A stretch of 64,000 nt of DNA from Brevibacterium siliguriense (GTDB taxonomy: Bacteria > Actinomycetota > Actinomycetes > Actinomycetales > Brevibacteriaceae), in assembly GCF_900105315.1 (NCBI RefSeq), contig NZ_LT629766.1:3224001-3288000 (forward strand), read 5' to 3'. Below, one piece after another: positions 27,292-35,932 of the stretch. The notes under the pieces were generated by a model. That model had not been told where the DNA came from. It was given only the letters and a program-made list of their open reading frames with translations, and ran no database searches. Both the position numbers and the translations under genes were made by a program. Each line of letters begins with the position of its first letter. Position 1 is the first letter of the stretch.

Positions 27292-28827
27292 ATGCGTGAT
27301 CAATTCGACTACATTATCGTTGGCGCCGGTTCGTCTGGAGCCGTGATCGCATCACGCCTATCCGAGGACCCCAACGTCTCAGTACTTCTCCTCGAAGCCG
27401 GTCCTACCGACACGGATTCAAAAATCTCCATCCCTGCCGCGTTCTCTCAACTGTTCAAATCTCCGTTTGATTGGAACTACGAGACAACACCACAGCCGGG
27501 CCTCGACGGCCGTACCGTGTACTGGCCCCGCGGCAAGGTTCTAGGCGGCTCGTCATCACTCAACGCCATGATGTGGGTGCCAGGATTCGCCGCTGACTAC
27601 GAAAATTGGGGCAAACTCGCCGGGCCCGAATGGGATTGGGACGAACTAGCACCAATCCTCGATACCACGGAGATCAGTGTCGAAACCCAACGCGACCCAC
27701 GCCCACTGACGACCACGTTTCTCACGGCAATAACGGAGGCAGGACACAGCATTGAGGAAGCAAACTCTGTCCAACCCAAAGGCTTCACACAAACCCAAGT
27801 GACGCAATATAACGGGGCCCGTCACAACACATCACAGGCCTACTTGAAACCAGCCAAACGGCGCCCGAACCTCATCGTGCGCACCGAAGCACTGGTGGAG
27901 AAAGTACTCTTCGACGAGCACACGGCGACAGGAGTGTCCTACCTCGTCGACGGTGCGCGTTTCGAGACACACGCCAGGCGGGAAATCGTTCTCAGCGCCG
28001 GTGCCGTCAATACCCCGCAACTACTTATGCTCTCAGGAATTGGCGATCCGGCACTTCTAGGAGCTCATGGAATTCCGGTGCGCGTTGATGCCCCCGAGGT
28101 AGGGAAGAACATGAGAGACCATCTCGTCAGCCTCTCCTGTCTCGAAGTCGATGGTGGCACTCTGAAGGATGCGACAAAGCTTCGCAACGTATTCACCTAC
28201 CTCACTCGGCGAAAGGGAATGCTGACATCTAACGTCGCCGAGGCCTATGGGTTCGTGCGCACGGAAGACTCGCTCGATCTTCCAGATGTCGAAATAATCT
28301 TCGCGCCAGTCGCCTACGTGCAAGAAGGGCTCAACGGTATTCCTGGACACGGGATATCCATGGGACCGATCCTCCTTCAACCACAAAGCCGAGGAAGCAT
28401 CACCTTGGTCTCGGCAGATCCTGGCGAAAAGGTCATCATCGACGCTGGCTACCTCTCTGACCCAGAGGGAGCAGATCGGGCGACGATGTTACGAGCGTTG
28501 CGGATGACCCACGACATCATTTCCACACCGGCGATAGCCGCGGTGACAAACGGCCGCTATCTAGCACCGCTCGGGGCCGAAAGCCTACCGTTGGAAGAAC
28601 GATTGACCGCTACTCTCGAGAAGACTTCGCACACTCTTTATCATCCAACTTCTACAGCCAGAATGGGCACCGACGAGTCCTCAGTCGTCGACCCAATGTT
28701 GCGAGTTCGCGGCGTCAATAGGCTACGCGTCGCAGACGCTTCAGTTATGCCGGAGATCATCCGTGGTCACACCCACGCGCCCTCGGTTATCATCGGTGAA
28801 AAGGCTGCACGACTCCTGCAAATGTAG
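27292..28827 (+). CDS. GMC-family FAD-dependent alcohol oxidoreductase
   Basis: A 511-residue glucose-methanol-choline oxidoreductase. The N-terminal FAD motif is DYIIVGAGSSGAVIASRL with the ribose-binding Glu in LLLEAGP. GMC signature 1 is PRGKVLGGSSSLNAMMW and signature 2 is SAGAVNTPQLLMLSGIG. The active-site histidine lies in GHTHAP (His493/His495), and H451 in the HPTSTARMG phrase is conserved. It resembles choline and alcohol dehydrogenases, but lacks features that fix the substrate. An AAGGAGG site precedes the ATG. Together with the aldehyde dehydrogenase upstream and the PucR regulator it forms a catabolic unit for an alcohol, possibly long-chain or polyether. Confidence 0.93.
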   Translation: MRDQFDYIIVGAGSSGAVIASRLSEDPNVSVLLLEAGPTDTDSKISIPAAFSQLFKSPFDWNYETTPQPGLDGRTVYWPRGKVLGGSSSLNAMMWVPGFAADYENWGKLAGPEWDWDELAPILDTTEISVETQRDPRPLTTTFLTAITEAGHSIEEANSVQPKGFTQTQVTQYNGARHNTSQAYLKPAKRRPNLIVRTEALVEKVLFDEHTATGVSYLVDGARFETHARREIVLSAGAVNTPQLLMLSGIGDPALLGAHGIPVRVDAPEVGKNMRDHLVSLSCLEVDGGTLKDATKLRNVFTYLTRRKGMLTSNVAEAYGFVRTEDSLDLPDVEIIFAPVAYVQEGLNGIPGHGISMGPILLQPQSRGSITLVSADPGEKVIIDAGYLSDPEGADRATMLRALRMTHDIISTPAIAAVTNGRYLAPLGAESLPLEERLTATLEKTSHTLYHPTSTARMGTDESSVVDPMLRVRGVNRLRVADASVMPEIIRGHTHAPSVIIGEKAARLLQM

Positions 28828-29368
28828 GATCATGCACCGGTTGTCATAAGCGTCTGAATCGAAGTTTGCGCAGAACTAGTGCTTTCCGTCCGATGATTGA
28901 CGTTTCACGCGGAAAATTCGGCTCCGGTGAAGGGCTTTAGATAGATTCTTCAGGTGCATGAGACGCCGCATCAGGCGAACAGTAATGGCCGCAAGAGGTG
29001 CGCGGATAGGCGGGGTGTGTACGTATCCTGCACCCAGTGTGTCGTAAAAGACTGACACGGAGAAGTGTCAGCTTCGATGGAAGTGCAAACATCACAATCG
29101 AAGACATAAGGCCAGACCTCTCTGGTTCAAACGCAAGTGTGGAGTATTCGCTCAGTTCTCGAACAGCACAACGTCAACACAGGCGAAAATTCAATTCAAC
29201 TCGCCCCACACTTACCTATCTATTCAGTGGAACCCCACGGAAACTCCCGAAAACTATGACTCCACATCAATTCAAAGTGAACGAGAGACCCACCGGAAAC
29301 CACAGATCACGCCGCGTCAAGTGCCGATCGAGATCGCCGATTTCCGACGATTGCGGCATGATCGTCCT
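28828..29368. other. intergenic stretch with a small inverted repeat and a possible gene remnant
   Basis: On the minus strand, 29058-28876 encodes about 60 residues beginning MSVFYDTLGAGYVHT, which recalls the YDTLGxGY opening of class I methyltransferases, but the rest does not continue the family; it may be a remnant. A 7-bp inverted repeat CTGACAC / GTGTCAG (29052-29071, spacer 6) covers its start. The rest, 29075-29320, is AT-rich and shows nothing I recognise. Composition changes from the lower-GC left to the high-GC right near here. Confidence 0.35.
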
Positions 29369-29815
29369 ATGCCGTTCCTTCTTCTCAGCCCCAGTCAGGC
29401 ACCGCAGCCGATCGCCTCCGTCGACGATGATCTCGTCCGTACGCAGCACGGTCCCGCCGTTATCATCACCGCCACCGAGGCGGCGGCCTCCCTTACTTCG
29501 ACAGACGACTCCACCGCGACCGGCTTTCCGCCGGAGGGTCGCCCGGTTGCATTCCGGGAGGCCGGTGGAGACTGGACCGAGGTCGGCTTCGAAGTCGCCG
29601 ATCACTGGATGCAGATGGGCCCGGGCCTACACATCCGCCTCGCAGAGGATCATCTTGCGACGTTCGACGTCGCCGAGTTCAAACAGGCAACGAACGGCGG
29701 CAGCGCCTCGATCATCACGAACAACTGGGTCTACTCCGGCCAGCCCCGGATCTATCGTGTCGCCGGACAGCTGCGTGATTTCGTCACTGTGCTCGGACAG
29801 CTCTCCCGTCCCTGA
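29369..29815 (+). CDS. hypothetical protein
   Basis: The 148-residue frame from ATG 29369 (MPFLLLSPSQAPQP) has codon usage typical of the genome, with G or C in most third positions. A longer start at 29321 adds unlikely residues. The product is soluble and acidic, with alternating strands (GPAVIITATEAAASL, GRPVAFREAGGDWTEVGFEVADHWM, ASIITNNWVYSGQPRIYRVAGQLRDFV). I do not recognise a family. No ribosome site is obvious. It stands between the GMC oxidoreductase and the amidohydrolase pseudogene. Confidence 0.6.
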   Translation: MPFLLLSPSQAPQPIASVDDDLVRTQHGPAVIITATEAAASLTSTDDSTATGFPPEGRPVAFREAGGDWTEVGFEVADHWMQMGPGLHIRLAEDHLATFDVAEFKQATNGGSASIITNNWVYSGQPRIYRVAGQLRDFVTVLGQLSRP

Positions 29816-29950
29816 TCTGCCGCGCTCGGTGTGCTGCCTTCGTTGCCTTCCCGGGCCGGGCGTTACGACTTTGATAGTAGGCACCCTACACCGATGACCC
29901 GCATCGGACCGATCATCCCTCGGCCCCTTGCGTCCAAGGACGGACAGCAC

Positions 29951-31010
29951 ATGGCACTTCAGAGATCGACCCCGACTCCCCTGAACCGACGGACAGTGCT
30001 CGTCGGAGGTTCGGCGGTCACTCTCGTCGGCGTCGCTGGCTGCGCCTCCGCCGACGCCACACGGTCCTCCGGGACCGTCGATTCCACACCGACCGCAGAC
30101 GAACAACGGGCCCGCCCACTTAAGGTCGACCGGACACAAGCACACCAGAAAGTCACGGTCAACTCCCTGACACCGCTCGACGATCACCCGCTGTACTCAC
30201 CGACCAGGGACGGCGAACCGGCCGCAATCACTCCGCCCGACGACGCCGAAGCCAGCGGGCATCTGACCGGAATCGCCTGCACCGTCTTCACCGCCTCCTC
30301 ACCGCACGGATAGCCACTCGTGTCACGGAACTTCGACTGTGACCCGTGTCCCGCCTCGATGATGGAATCGAGGTTGAGCACCGGCCGACAGACTCCGGCG
30401 GTGACGGACCTCCGATATTCGGGATTCAAATCGGAATCCGACCTCGGGGATCCGAGTAAGGCTGCGGGCCTCGTCCAGGCGGAAGCCTATGCCTTCGACG
30501 GGATCAATGATGCAGGTGTCTTCATCGGCCTCGCCGCCGGCGAGCAAGCCGAACAGAGCAAGACGTCCGGGCGGAAGTGGATCGGCGGCCTGGGCATCCA
30601 GCGCATGGTGCTCGGCCATGCGGAACGCGCTCGACCTCTTCGACGACCACAATGTCGATTGTACAGGTGGGCCCGGACTGCACTATCTGCTGGCCGATCG
30701 CACGGGAGGACTAGCCGTCATCGAATACGATGCGGGCACTATGCAGGTCCACCGTCCGCCACAGGGACAGCCGTGGATGTGTCTGGAGAACTTCAATTGA
30801 CCACGACACCCAAGGATCATCGCAACAGGCAGAGGCGTTACTCCACCTCCGGGGACACTCTTACGAGCGCCGACGGGAAGAACTCCGTCAACGAGGCGGT
30901 CAGCATACGCGACGATGTCCGCCAAGCTCACACTCAGCGGCGGAGCGTCTATGGCCTCGGCGAAGGCACCCTGCGAGTGATCGCAGAGAAAGCGCACGAC
31001 TCGCCTTCAA
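29951..31010 (+). pseudogene. decayed linear-amide C-N hydrolase (choloylglycine-hydrolase-like) lipoprotein
   Basis: The remains read as one secreted Ntn-hydrolase. ATG 29951 gives a Sec/lipoprotein-like signal (RRTVLVGGSAVTLVGVAGC) and then the nucleophile region GIACTVFTASS. An in-frame TAG at 30311-30313 interrupts what would be G-K-P-L-V-S-R-N-F-D; AAG to TAG is the simplest change. The same frame continues with RNFDCDPCPASMMES and FDGINDAGVFIGLAAGEQAE up to about 30620. Then the match moves to another frame (ALDLFDDHNVDCTGGPGLHYLLADR, to 30797) and returns to the first (RQAHTQRRSVYGLGEGTLRVIA, to about 30985). One nonsense and two frame changes make function improbable. Live relatives cleave linear amides or acyl groups. 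Confidence 0.8.
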
Positions 31011-31044
31011 CCGCAGAACATGCGACACCGCGCGGAAGGGGCCT

Positions 31045-31434
31045 TTACACGCCTGCGGACGCCTGTGCTTCGTCATGGCGATCCCGGCTGTCGACGATTT
31101 CAGCAACATTGGCCTCGGCCCAACGGCGCAACGCAGCGACGGGCTCCTGCAACGATCGCCCGAGGTCGGTGAGCGAATACTCCACCCGCGGCGGCACCTC
31201 GGCGAAGACCTCGCGCTCGAGGAGGCCATCGGCGACAAGTGACCGCAGGGTCGAGGTCAGCACCTTCGGGGTGATTCCGCCGATGGCAAGACGAATCTCG
31301 TTGAAGCGCTTCGGACCTGAATCGAGGATGTCGACAATGAGCACCGTCCACTTGTCGCCGAGTCGGTCGAGAACCACTCGGGTCGGACACCCGGGGTCGA
31401 AGGCATCGCCTTCCCAACGAACTCTCATACTCAT
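31045..31434 (-). CDS. HxlR family winged-helix transcriptional regulator
   Basis: A 129-residue MarR-like repressor or activator, with the HxlR hallmark C-P-T (FDPGCPTRVVLDRLGDKWTVLIVDIL), then KRFNEIRLAIGGITPKVLTSTLRSLVADGLLERE and the wing PPRVEYSLTDLGRSL. The Cys in GCPT is the residue that senses quinones or reactive aldehydes in several members. I prefer ATG 31434 because the preceding region holds the palindromic site. It is divergent from an NAD(P)-binding protein gene, the usual target of such regulators. Confidence 0.92.
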   Translation of the reverse strand: MSMRVRWEGDAFDPGCPTRVVLDRLGDKWTVLIVDILDSGPKRFNEIRLAIGGITPKVLTSTLRSLVADGLLEREVFAEVPPRVEYSLTDLGRSLQEPVAALRRWAEANVAEIVDSRDRHDEAQASAGV

Positions 31435-31444
31435 AACCCAATAG

Positions 31445-31475
31445 TATCCTTGAGGTACTCCATATCTCAAGGATA
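31445..31475. promoter_or_regulatory. probable HxlR operator in the divergent promoter
   Basis: Perfect inverted repeat TATCCTTGAG (31445-31454) and CTCAAGGATA (31466-31475) with an 11-base spacer, giving 21 bases between arm centres (two helical turns). It lies just before the HxlR start and 72 bases before the divergent oxidoreductase gene. Position and symmetry fit a dimeric winged-helix repressor site. Confidence 0.8.
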
Positions 31476-31546
31476 GCTTTGAGAAGTCAGATTACGACTT
31501 CCACCGTGCATCGCAACCGCGCAGCACGAAGAACGAAGGGACTCTT

Positions 31547-32152
31547 ATGAAGATCGCACTCTTTGGAGCATCGGGCATGATCGGCTCCCGCGTCGTCGCC
31601 GAGGCGGCATCCCGCGGGATCGAGGTCACCGCCATCACTCGCACCGGCACCGAGGTTGCCGGAGCGACCCGATCACTGTCCGGCGATATGGCCGATGCGG
31701 AACTCGGCGCGCGCATGGCCGCCGACCACGATGTCATCGTCTCCACCACCGGACCCAGCCGCACCGGCGGAGACCACCAGGAATGGCTCGACGCGCTGTC
31801 GACCCTGGCAAAGGCCAGCGGCGAAACCCGACTCTTCGTCGTCGGCGGCGCCGGCTCCCTGTTCGCCGGGGAGACGATGCTCAAGGATACCGCTGAATTC
31901 CCTCCTGCCTACAAAGCCGAGGCGGAGACCGGCACGAAGGCCCTCGAACTGCTGCGTGCGGCGAACCCGTCTCCATGGACGCTCATCTCCCCCGCCCCGG
32001 AGATCGCTCCGGGAGAACGCACCGGCACCTACAAAGTCGAACTCGAGGTGCCCGCTGGTGACTCCATCTCCGCCGAGGACTTCGCTGTGGCCATGGTCGA
32101 TGAGATCGCCGAGCCCCAGCACATCGACGCCCGCTTCACAGTGGCGAACTGA
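31547..32152 (+). CDS. NAD(P)H-binding (SDR a-type, NmrA-like) protein
   Basis: A 201-residue Rossmann protein. It opens with MKIALFGASGMIGSRVVAEAASRGIEVTAITR, where GASGMIG is the glycine-rich dinucleotide loop and the Arg after the second strand suggests NADP. Later segments DHDVIVSTTGPSRTGG and FVVGGAGSLFAG follow the pattern of small atypical SDRs annotated as NAD(P)H-binding or quinone-responsive reductases. The classical catalytic Tyr-Lys pair is not evident. It is divergent from the HxlR regulator with an operator-like repeat between them, so it is probably induced by an electrophile such as a quinone or aldehyde. A strong terminator follows. Confidence 0.9.
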   Translation: MKIALFGASGMIGSRVVAEAASRGIEVTAITRTGTEVAGATRSLSGDMADAELGARMAADHDVIVSTTGPSRTGGDHQEWLDALSTLAKASGETRLFVVGGAGSLFAGETMLKDTAEFPPAYKAEAETGTKALELLRAANPSPWTLISPAPEIAPGERTGTYKVELEVPAGDSISAEDFAVAMVDEIAEPQHIDARFTVAN

Positions 32153-32188
32153 GCAGGACGCACCCGCACAGCACCACCTCTGGATGTG

Positions 32189-32226
32189 ACTGACGCCGGG
32201 GATGCATCTGCATCCCCGGCGTCAGT
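32189..32226. terminator. bidirectional terminator hairpin
   Basis: A perfect 18-bp stem (ACTGACGCCGGGGATGCA at 32189-32206, its complement at 32209-32226) with a 2-base turn, between the convergent NAD(P)-binding and NADH dehydrogenase genes. Confidence 0.8.
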
Positions 32227-32270
32227 CGTCTCATCAGGGCTTGTCGCCGGATGGCACCGGCTGCCTCGGA

Positions 32271-33644
32271 TCAGGCCTTAGCAGGCTCCTTCTTCGGAGC
32301 CGGCTTCGAGTTGGCGGCCTCGACGAAGTTCTTGCGCGGAACATCAAGGTCTGCCAACGGCATGGCGTCGCGGCCGAGGACGGCGCTGAGGAACCAGTTG
32401 CCGAAGACGCGGACCTTGCGATCCACGGTCGGGATCGCGTAGCCGTGATAGGCGCGGTGCATGAGCCAGGCAAGGAGTCCGCGGGCTTCGAAGTCACCCA
32501 TCTGCGAAACGCCCTTGTACAGACCCAGACCGGCAACCGTACCGATGGTCTTGTGGAAGTACTGCTTGAACTCGGTCTCTCCGCGCAGGGCGGCGAGCAC
32601 GTTGGCAGCCAGCACGGGAGCCTGACGCACGGCGTGCTGAGCGTTGGGCACGCAGAAGCCTGCCACTCCGCCGCCGGACAGGTCGGGCACAGCGGCGTTG
32701 TCGCCGGCAGCCCACGCGCCCTCGACGACTCCGTCATCGCCTTCGACCCGCAGGTCGGCACGCACGGTGACGTTGCCGCGTTCGTTGATCGGCAGGTCGG
32801 AGTCGATGAGCATCGGGTTTGCCTTGACACCGGCGGACCACACGATGGTGTCGGCGTCGAACTCTTCGCCGTTCGAGAGCTTGACGTGCTTGTCGGTGCA
32901 GTCCTGGAGGAAGGTCTCGAGGTAGACGTCGATTCCGCGTTCGCGCATGTGCTCGACGACCCAGCGAGCCTGAGCCTCGCCGACCTCGGGCATGACGCGG
33001 CCGAGGGCCTCGACGAGGACGAAGCGCACATCGGCTTCGGTCAGCGTCTCGTACTGGGCGACGGCCGAGCGGACCATGTCCTCGAGTTCGGTGAGGAGCT
33101 CGATGCCTGCGAATCCGCCTCCGACGAAGACGAAGGTCAGTGCCTTGCGGCGCTCTTCGTCGTCTTCCATAAGCGCGGCGTCAGCCAGGCGCGAGAGGAG
33201 GTGGTCACGCAGGGCGACGGCCTCTTCGATGCGTTTGAGCGCGATCGCGTTCTCCTTCAGACCCGGGATCGGCAGCGCACGTGCGACCGAACCGGAGGCG
33301 AGGACGATGTGGTCGTAGTCGAGTTCGAACGCTTCATCGTTCTCGGGTTCGATGGTGGCGAACTTCTCGGCATGGTTGATCGAGGTGACTTTCGCGGTGA
33401 TGACCTCGGCACCCGGCAGGTTGCGGCGCAGCGGCACCACAGCGTGACGTGGCTCGATCGAACCGGCTGCCACTTCGGGGAGGAACGGCAGATAGGTCAT
33501 GTACGGGTTGGGGTCGACCACGGTGACGGTGGCTTCGCCCCGACCGAGGTTCTTCAGCAGATTCTGAGCGGTGAGTAAGCCGACGGAGCCGCCACCGACA
33601 ACGAGGATTCGTGGACGCAGTTTTGAGTTTCTGATGAGTGCCAT
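32271..33644 (-). CDS. ndh: type II NADH dehydrogenase-like FAD/NAD(P) oxidoreductase
   Basis: A 457-residue protein with two Rossmann motifs: FAD-binding ILVVGGGSVGLLTAQNLL near residue 13 and the NADH-binding TFVFVGGGFAGIELLTELEDM in the middle. A third signature is DLRVEGDDGVVEGAWAAGDNAAVP. Length and the C-terminal amphipathic region (LGLYKGVSQMGDFEARGLLAWLMHRAYHGYAIPT, typical of Ndh) indicate a membrane-bound, non-proton-pumping NADH:quinone oxidoreductase. The C-terminal tail is Lys/Ala/Pro-rich. A single-gene unit, convergent with the NAD(P)-binding gene. A ferredoxin-type reductase is less likely. Confidence 0.92.
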   Translation of the reverse strand: MALIRNSKLRPRILVVGGGSVGLLTAQNLLKNLGRGEATVTVVDPNPYMTYLPFLPEVAAGSIEPRHAVVPLRRNLPGAEVITAKVTSINHAEKFATIEPENDEAFELDYDHIVLASGSVARALPIPGLKENAIALKRIEEAVALRDHLLSRLADAALMEDDEERRKALTFVFVGGGFAGIELLTELEDMVRSAVAQYETLTEADVRFVLVEALGRVMPEVGEAQARWVVEHMRERGIDVYLETFLQDCTDKHVKLSNGEEFDADTIVWSAGVKANPMLIDSDLPINERGNVTVRADLRVEGDDGVVEGAWAAGDNAAVPDLSGGGVAGFCVPNAQHAVRQAPVLAANVLAALRGETEFKQYFHKTIGTVAGLGLYKGVSQMGDFEARGLLAWLMHRAYHGYAIPTVDRKVRVFGNWFLSAVLGRDAMPLADLDVPRKNFVEAANSKPAPKKEPAKA

Positions 33645-33735
33645 ATTCCCATGCTAGACCCTTGTGAAAACTTTCACTAATTGTTTGTCGCACGGACTCG
33701 AACGCCCCAGATCAGAACAGTTCCGTCGCCTGATC

Positions 33736-34980
33736 TCAGCGGCGACGGCGGGCGAAGGAAACGATCGAAGCGGTCAGGAGGACCAGGACGATCAGGGCCC
33801 CGGCACCGAGAACGGCGAAGCCGAGGGTCGGTGTCGACTGCGTGGCGACGATGTCGGTCGGCGCGAGAGCCTTCGGGCTCTCGGTCTCGTCGGGAGCGGC
33901 GGTTTCGGTCTCTTCGGCCCTCGCCTCCCCACGACGGTGCATCTTCACCCAATCGGCCAGCTCATCCTCGGCGGAGGACACGTCCTTGGGCACTTTCGCC
34001 TTGAGAGCGGCCCGCGGGTCGAGGCGACCCCAGCCGACGATCGGGTCGGGCTTGTCCTCTTTACTCACGCCCTTGTGACCGTCCACCGGTTTCGCGCTCG
34101 ACTGCAGCTTGGCTCGCACCTCGTCGGCACTGAGATCCGGGTTCTCGGAGCGGATGAGCGCTGCCACTCCGGAGACGACGGGTGAGGCGAAGGAGCAACC
34201 CTGACCTTCGGCGTAGCCGCCGCTGTAGTACGGAATGGGGATGTTTTCGGCCGGGCCCATGAGGTCGACGGCGGTGCCGGGCGCAGTGGAGTCATCGAGG
34301 ACCTTTCCGTTCTTGCCGAGTCCGCCCACCCCGATGACGCCGGGGACCGTCGACGGCGACCAGGCTTGGGTCGCGCCCTGTGAGGCGTTGCCGACGCAGG
34401 CGACGATGACCACGTCTTTCTTGTAGGCGTATTCGAAGGATTCGTCCCAGCTCTCCGGCCAACCCGGATCGTCCCAGCCCAGGGACATGTTGATGACCTT
34501 CGCACCGGAGTCGACGGCCCAGCGGATGGCCTTGTCGGCCTGTTCGCGAGTCGATCCGGATTCCTTCGGACGGTCGGGGCCAAGCCACATCGATGCCGAC
34601 AGGATCTCTGCATCCGGGGCGACTCCGGTCGGTCCGGCCCCGACTCCCTTGCCGGCGATGACACCGGCCACTGCGGTGCCGTGGTGGATCGTGGTCTTCC
34701 CGCCTATCGGGGTCTTTCCGTCCTTGCCCAATCCGCTGAAGTCCTTGGACTTCTTCACCACGCCTTTGAGGTCCTCGTGGTCGGTGTTGACGCCGGAGTC
34801 GATGACTGCGACCTTGACGCCCTTGCCCGTGGACTTCTTCCAGACCTTGTCGATTCCGTAGTCCTTGATGAACCACTGGCCGGGTCCGGCCTTAGGCGCA
34901 GCTATGACCGGCTGTGTGGTGCCGACGACGAGTCCGAGGACGACGGCCGTGACGGCAAGGAGTCGGGCGGCGGCTCTCAC
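33736..34980 (-). CDS. secreted, membrane-anchored S8 serine peptidase (mycosin-like)
   Basis: A 414-residue subtilase with a signal peptide (LLAVTAVVLGLVVGTTQPVIA, cleavage near residue 28), a catalytic domain to about 340 and a C-terminal membrane helix followed by RRRR (GFAVLGAGALIVLVLLTASIVSFARRRR). The triad is Asp61 (AVIDSGV), His100 (HHGTAVAG) and Ser263 (GCSFASPVVSG), with Asn198 of VACVGNAS as oxyanion residue. Size and anchor resemble ESX mycosins, but there are no type VII secretion genes here and no clear propeptide. The ATG overlaps the ppx stop by four bases, so it is translated with ppx. Substrate unknown. Confidence 0.9.
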   Translation of the reverse strand: MRAAARLLAVTAVVLGLVVGTTQPVIAAPKAGPGQWFIKDYGIDKVWKKSTGKGVKVAVIDSGVNTDHEDLKGVVKKSKDFSGLGKDGKTPIGGKTTIHHGTAVAGVIAGKGVGAGPTGVAPDAEILSASMWLGPDRPKESGSTREQADKAIRWAVDSGAKVINMSLGWDDPGWPESWDESFEYAYKKDVVIVACVGNASQGATQAWSPSTVPGVIGVGGLGKNGKVLDDSTAPGTAVDLMGPAENIPIPYYSGGYAEGQGCSFASPVVSGVAALIRSENPDLSADEVRAKLQSSAKPVDGHKGVSKEDKPDPIVGWGRLDPRAALKAKVPKDVSSAEDELADWVKMHRRGEARAEETETAAPDETESPKALAPTDIVATQSTPTLGFAVLGAGALIVLVLLTASIVSFARRRR

Positions 34981-35924
34981 GAGCTCGTCAGCGCGAGATC
35001 GAGCGCGGTCCCGTCCAGGATGTCGGTTTCGGAGATCCGAATGTCGAGTGATCCTCCGGCGGCTGTCACTGCATGGTCGAAGCGGGCGACGATCCGGGCG
35101 AATAGCAGCGATCCGGCGCCGATGACATCGACGCGTCCGGGGTGCATATACGGCAGATCCGTGCGTGCCTGGCGGTCCATGGCCAGGAGCTTGCGGGATT
35201 CGGCTGCCACGTCCGCGACGCTGATATGTGCTCCGTGGATGCGCTCTCGCTGATAGCTCTCGAGTCCGAGGATGCCTGCGGTGACGGTGGTGACGGTGCC
35301 GGCGACGCCGATGAAGGTGCGCGGGGCGGAGAAGTCGACGATCTGCGCAGCCTGGTCGAGCTGACCGTCGATATCGGTCAGGGCTGCCTGGATCTGGTCC
35401 TCGGAGGGAGTCTCGACAGGCATATGGCGCTCGGTCAGACGCACCGAGCCGATGTCCATACTCACTGCGGCTTGGACATCGTCGTGGCCGAGGACGAGTT
35501 CAGTCGATCCGCCGCCGAGGTCCATGACGGCATAGGGCCCGTCGGCATCTTCGAGACGAGCTGTGGCACCGAGGAAGGACAGTCGGGCCTCTTCCTCACC
35601 GGCGATGACATCGGGGACGACGCCGAGGATCGAGAAGATCCCGGCGAAGAACTCATCACGGTTCTTCACGTCGCGGCTAGCGGAGGTCGCGACGAATCTC
35701 AGCTTCTCCGGCTGGTACTCGGCGGCCACCTCGGCGAATTCCTTCGCCACGGCGAAGGTGCGTTCGAGCGCTTCGGGAGCGAACTCTCCGGTGGCGTCGA
35801 CACCTTGGCCGAGGCGGACGATCCGAGTCTCGCGGCGCAGATCCGTGAGGGTGCTGTCGGCGTCGACGTCGGCGATGAGCAGGCGCAGGGAGTTCGTCCC
35901 GCAGTCGAAGGCAGCAACTCGCAT
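34977..35924 (-). CDS. ppx: Ppx/GppA family exopolyphosphatase
   Basis: A 315-residue member of the ASKHA superfamily that removes phosphate from polyphosphate or hydrolyses pppGpp. The phosphate-1 loop is FDCGTNSLRLLIADV at residue 5. The phosphate-2 region is VMDLGGGSTELVLGHDDVQ, and GVAGTVTTVTAGILGL is the adenosine/second glycine motif. The length matches the short actinobacterial Ppx form without the C-terminal extension. It is downstream of DUF501 with an 8-base gap and overlaps the S8 peptidase start, completing the ftsB-DUF501-ppx-peptidase operon. Confidence 0.93.
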   Translation of the reverse strand: MRVAAFDCGTNSLRLLIADVDADSTLTDLRRETRIVRLGQGVDATGEFAPEALERTFAVAKEFAEVAAEYQPEKLRFVATSASRDVKNRDEFFAGIFSILGVVPDVIAGEEEARLSFLGATARLEDADGPYAVMDLGGGSTELVLGHDDVQAAVSMDIGSVRLTERHMPVETPSEDQIQAALTDIDGQLDQAAQIVDFSAPRTFIGVAGTVTTVTAGILGLESYQRERIHGAHISVADVAAESRKLLAMDRQARTDLPYMHPGRVDVIGAGSLLFARIVARFDHAVTAAGGSLDIRISETDILDGTALDLALTSS

Positions 35925-35932
35925 GGCAGGTC

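Noticed and set aside
32202..33578. 458-codon plus-strand frame opposite the NADH dehydrogenase gene
   Set aside because: No family resemblance; the opposite strand carries clear FAD and NADH motifs.
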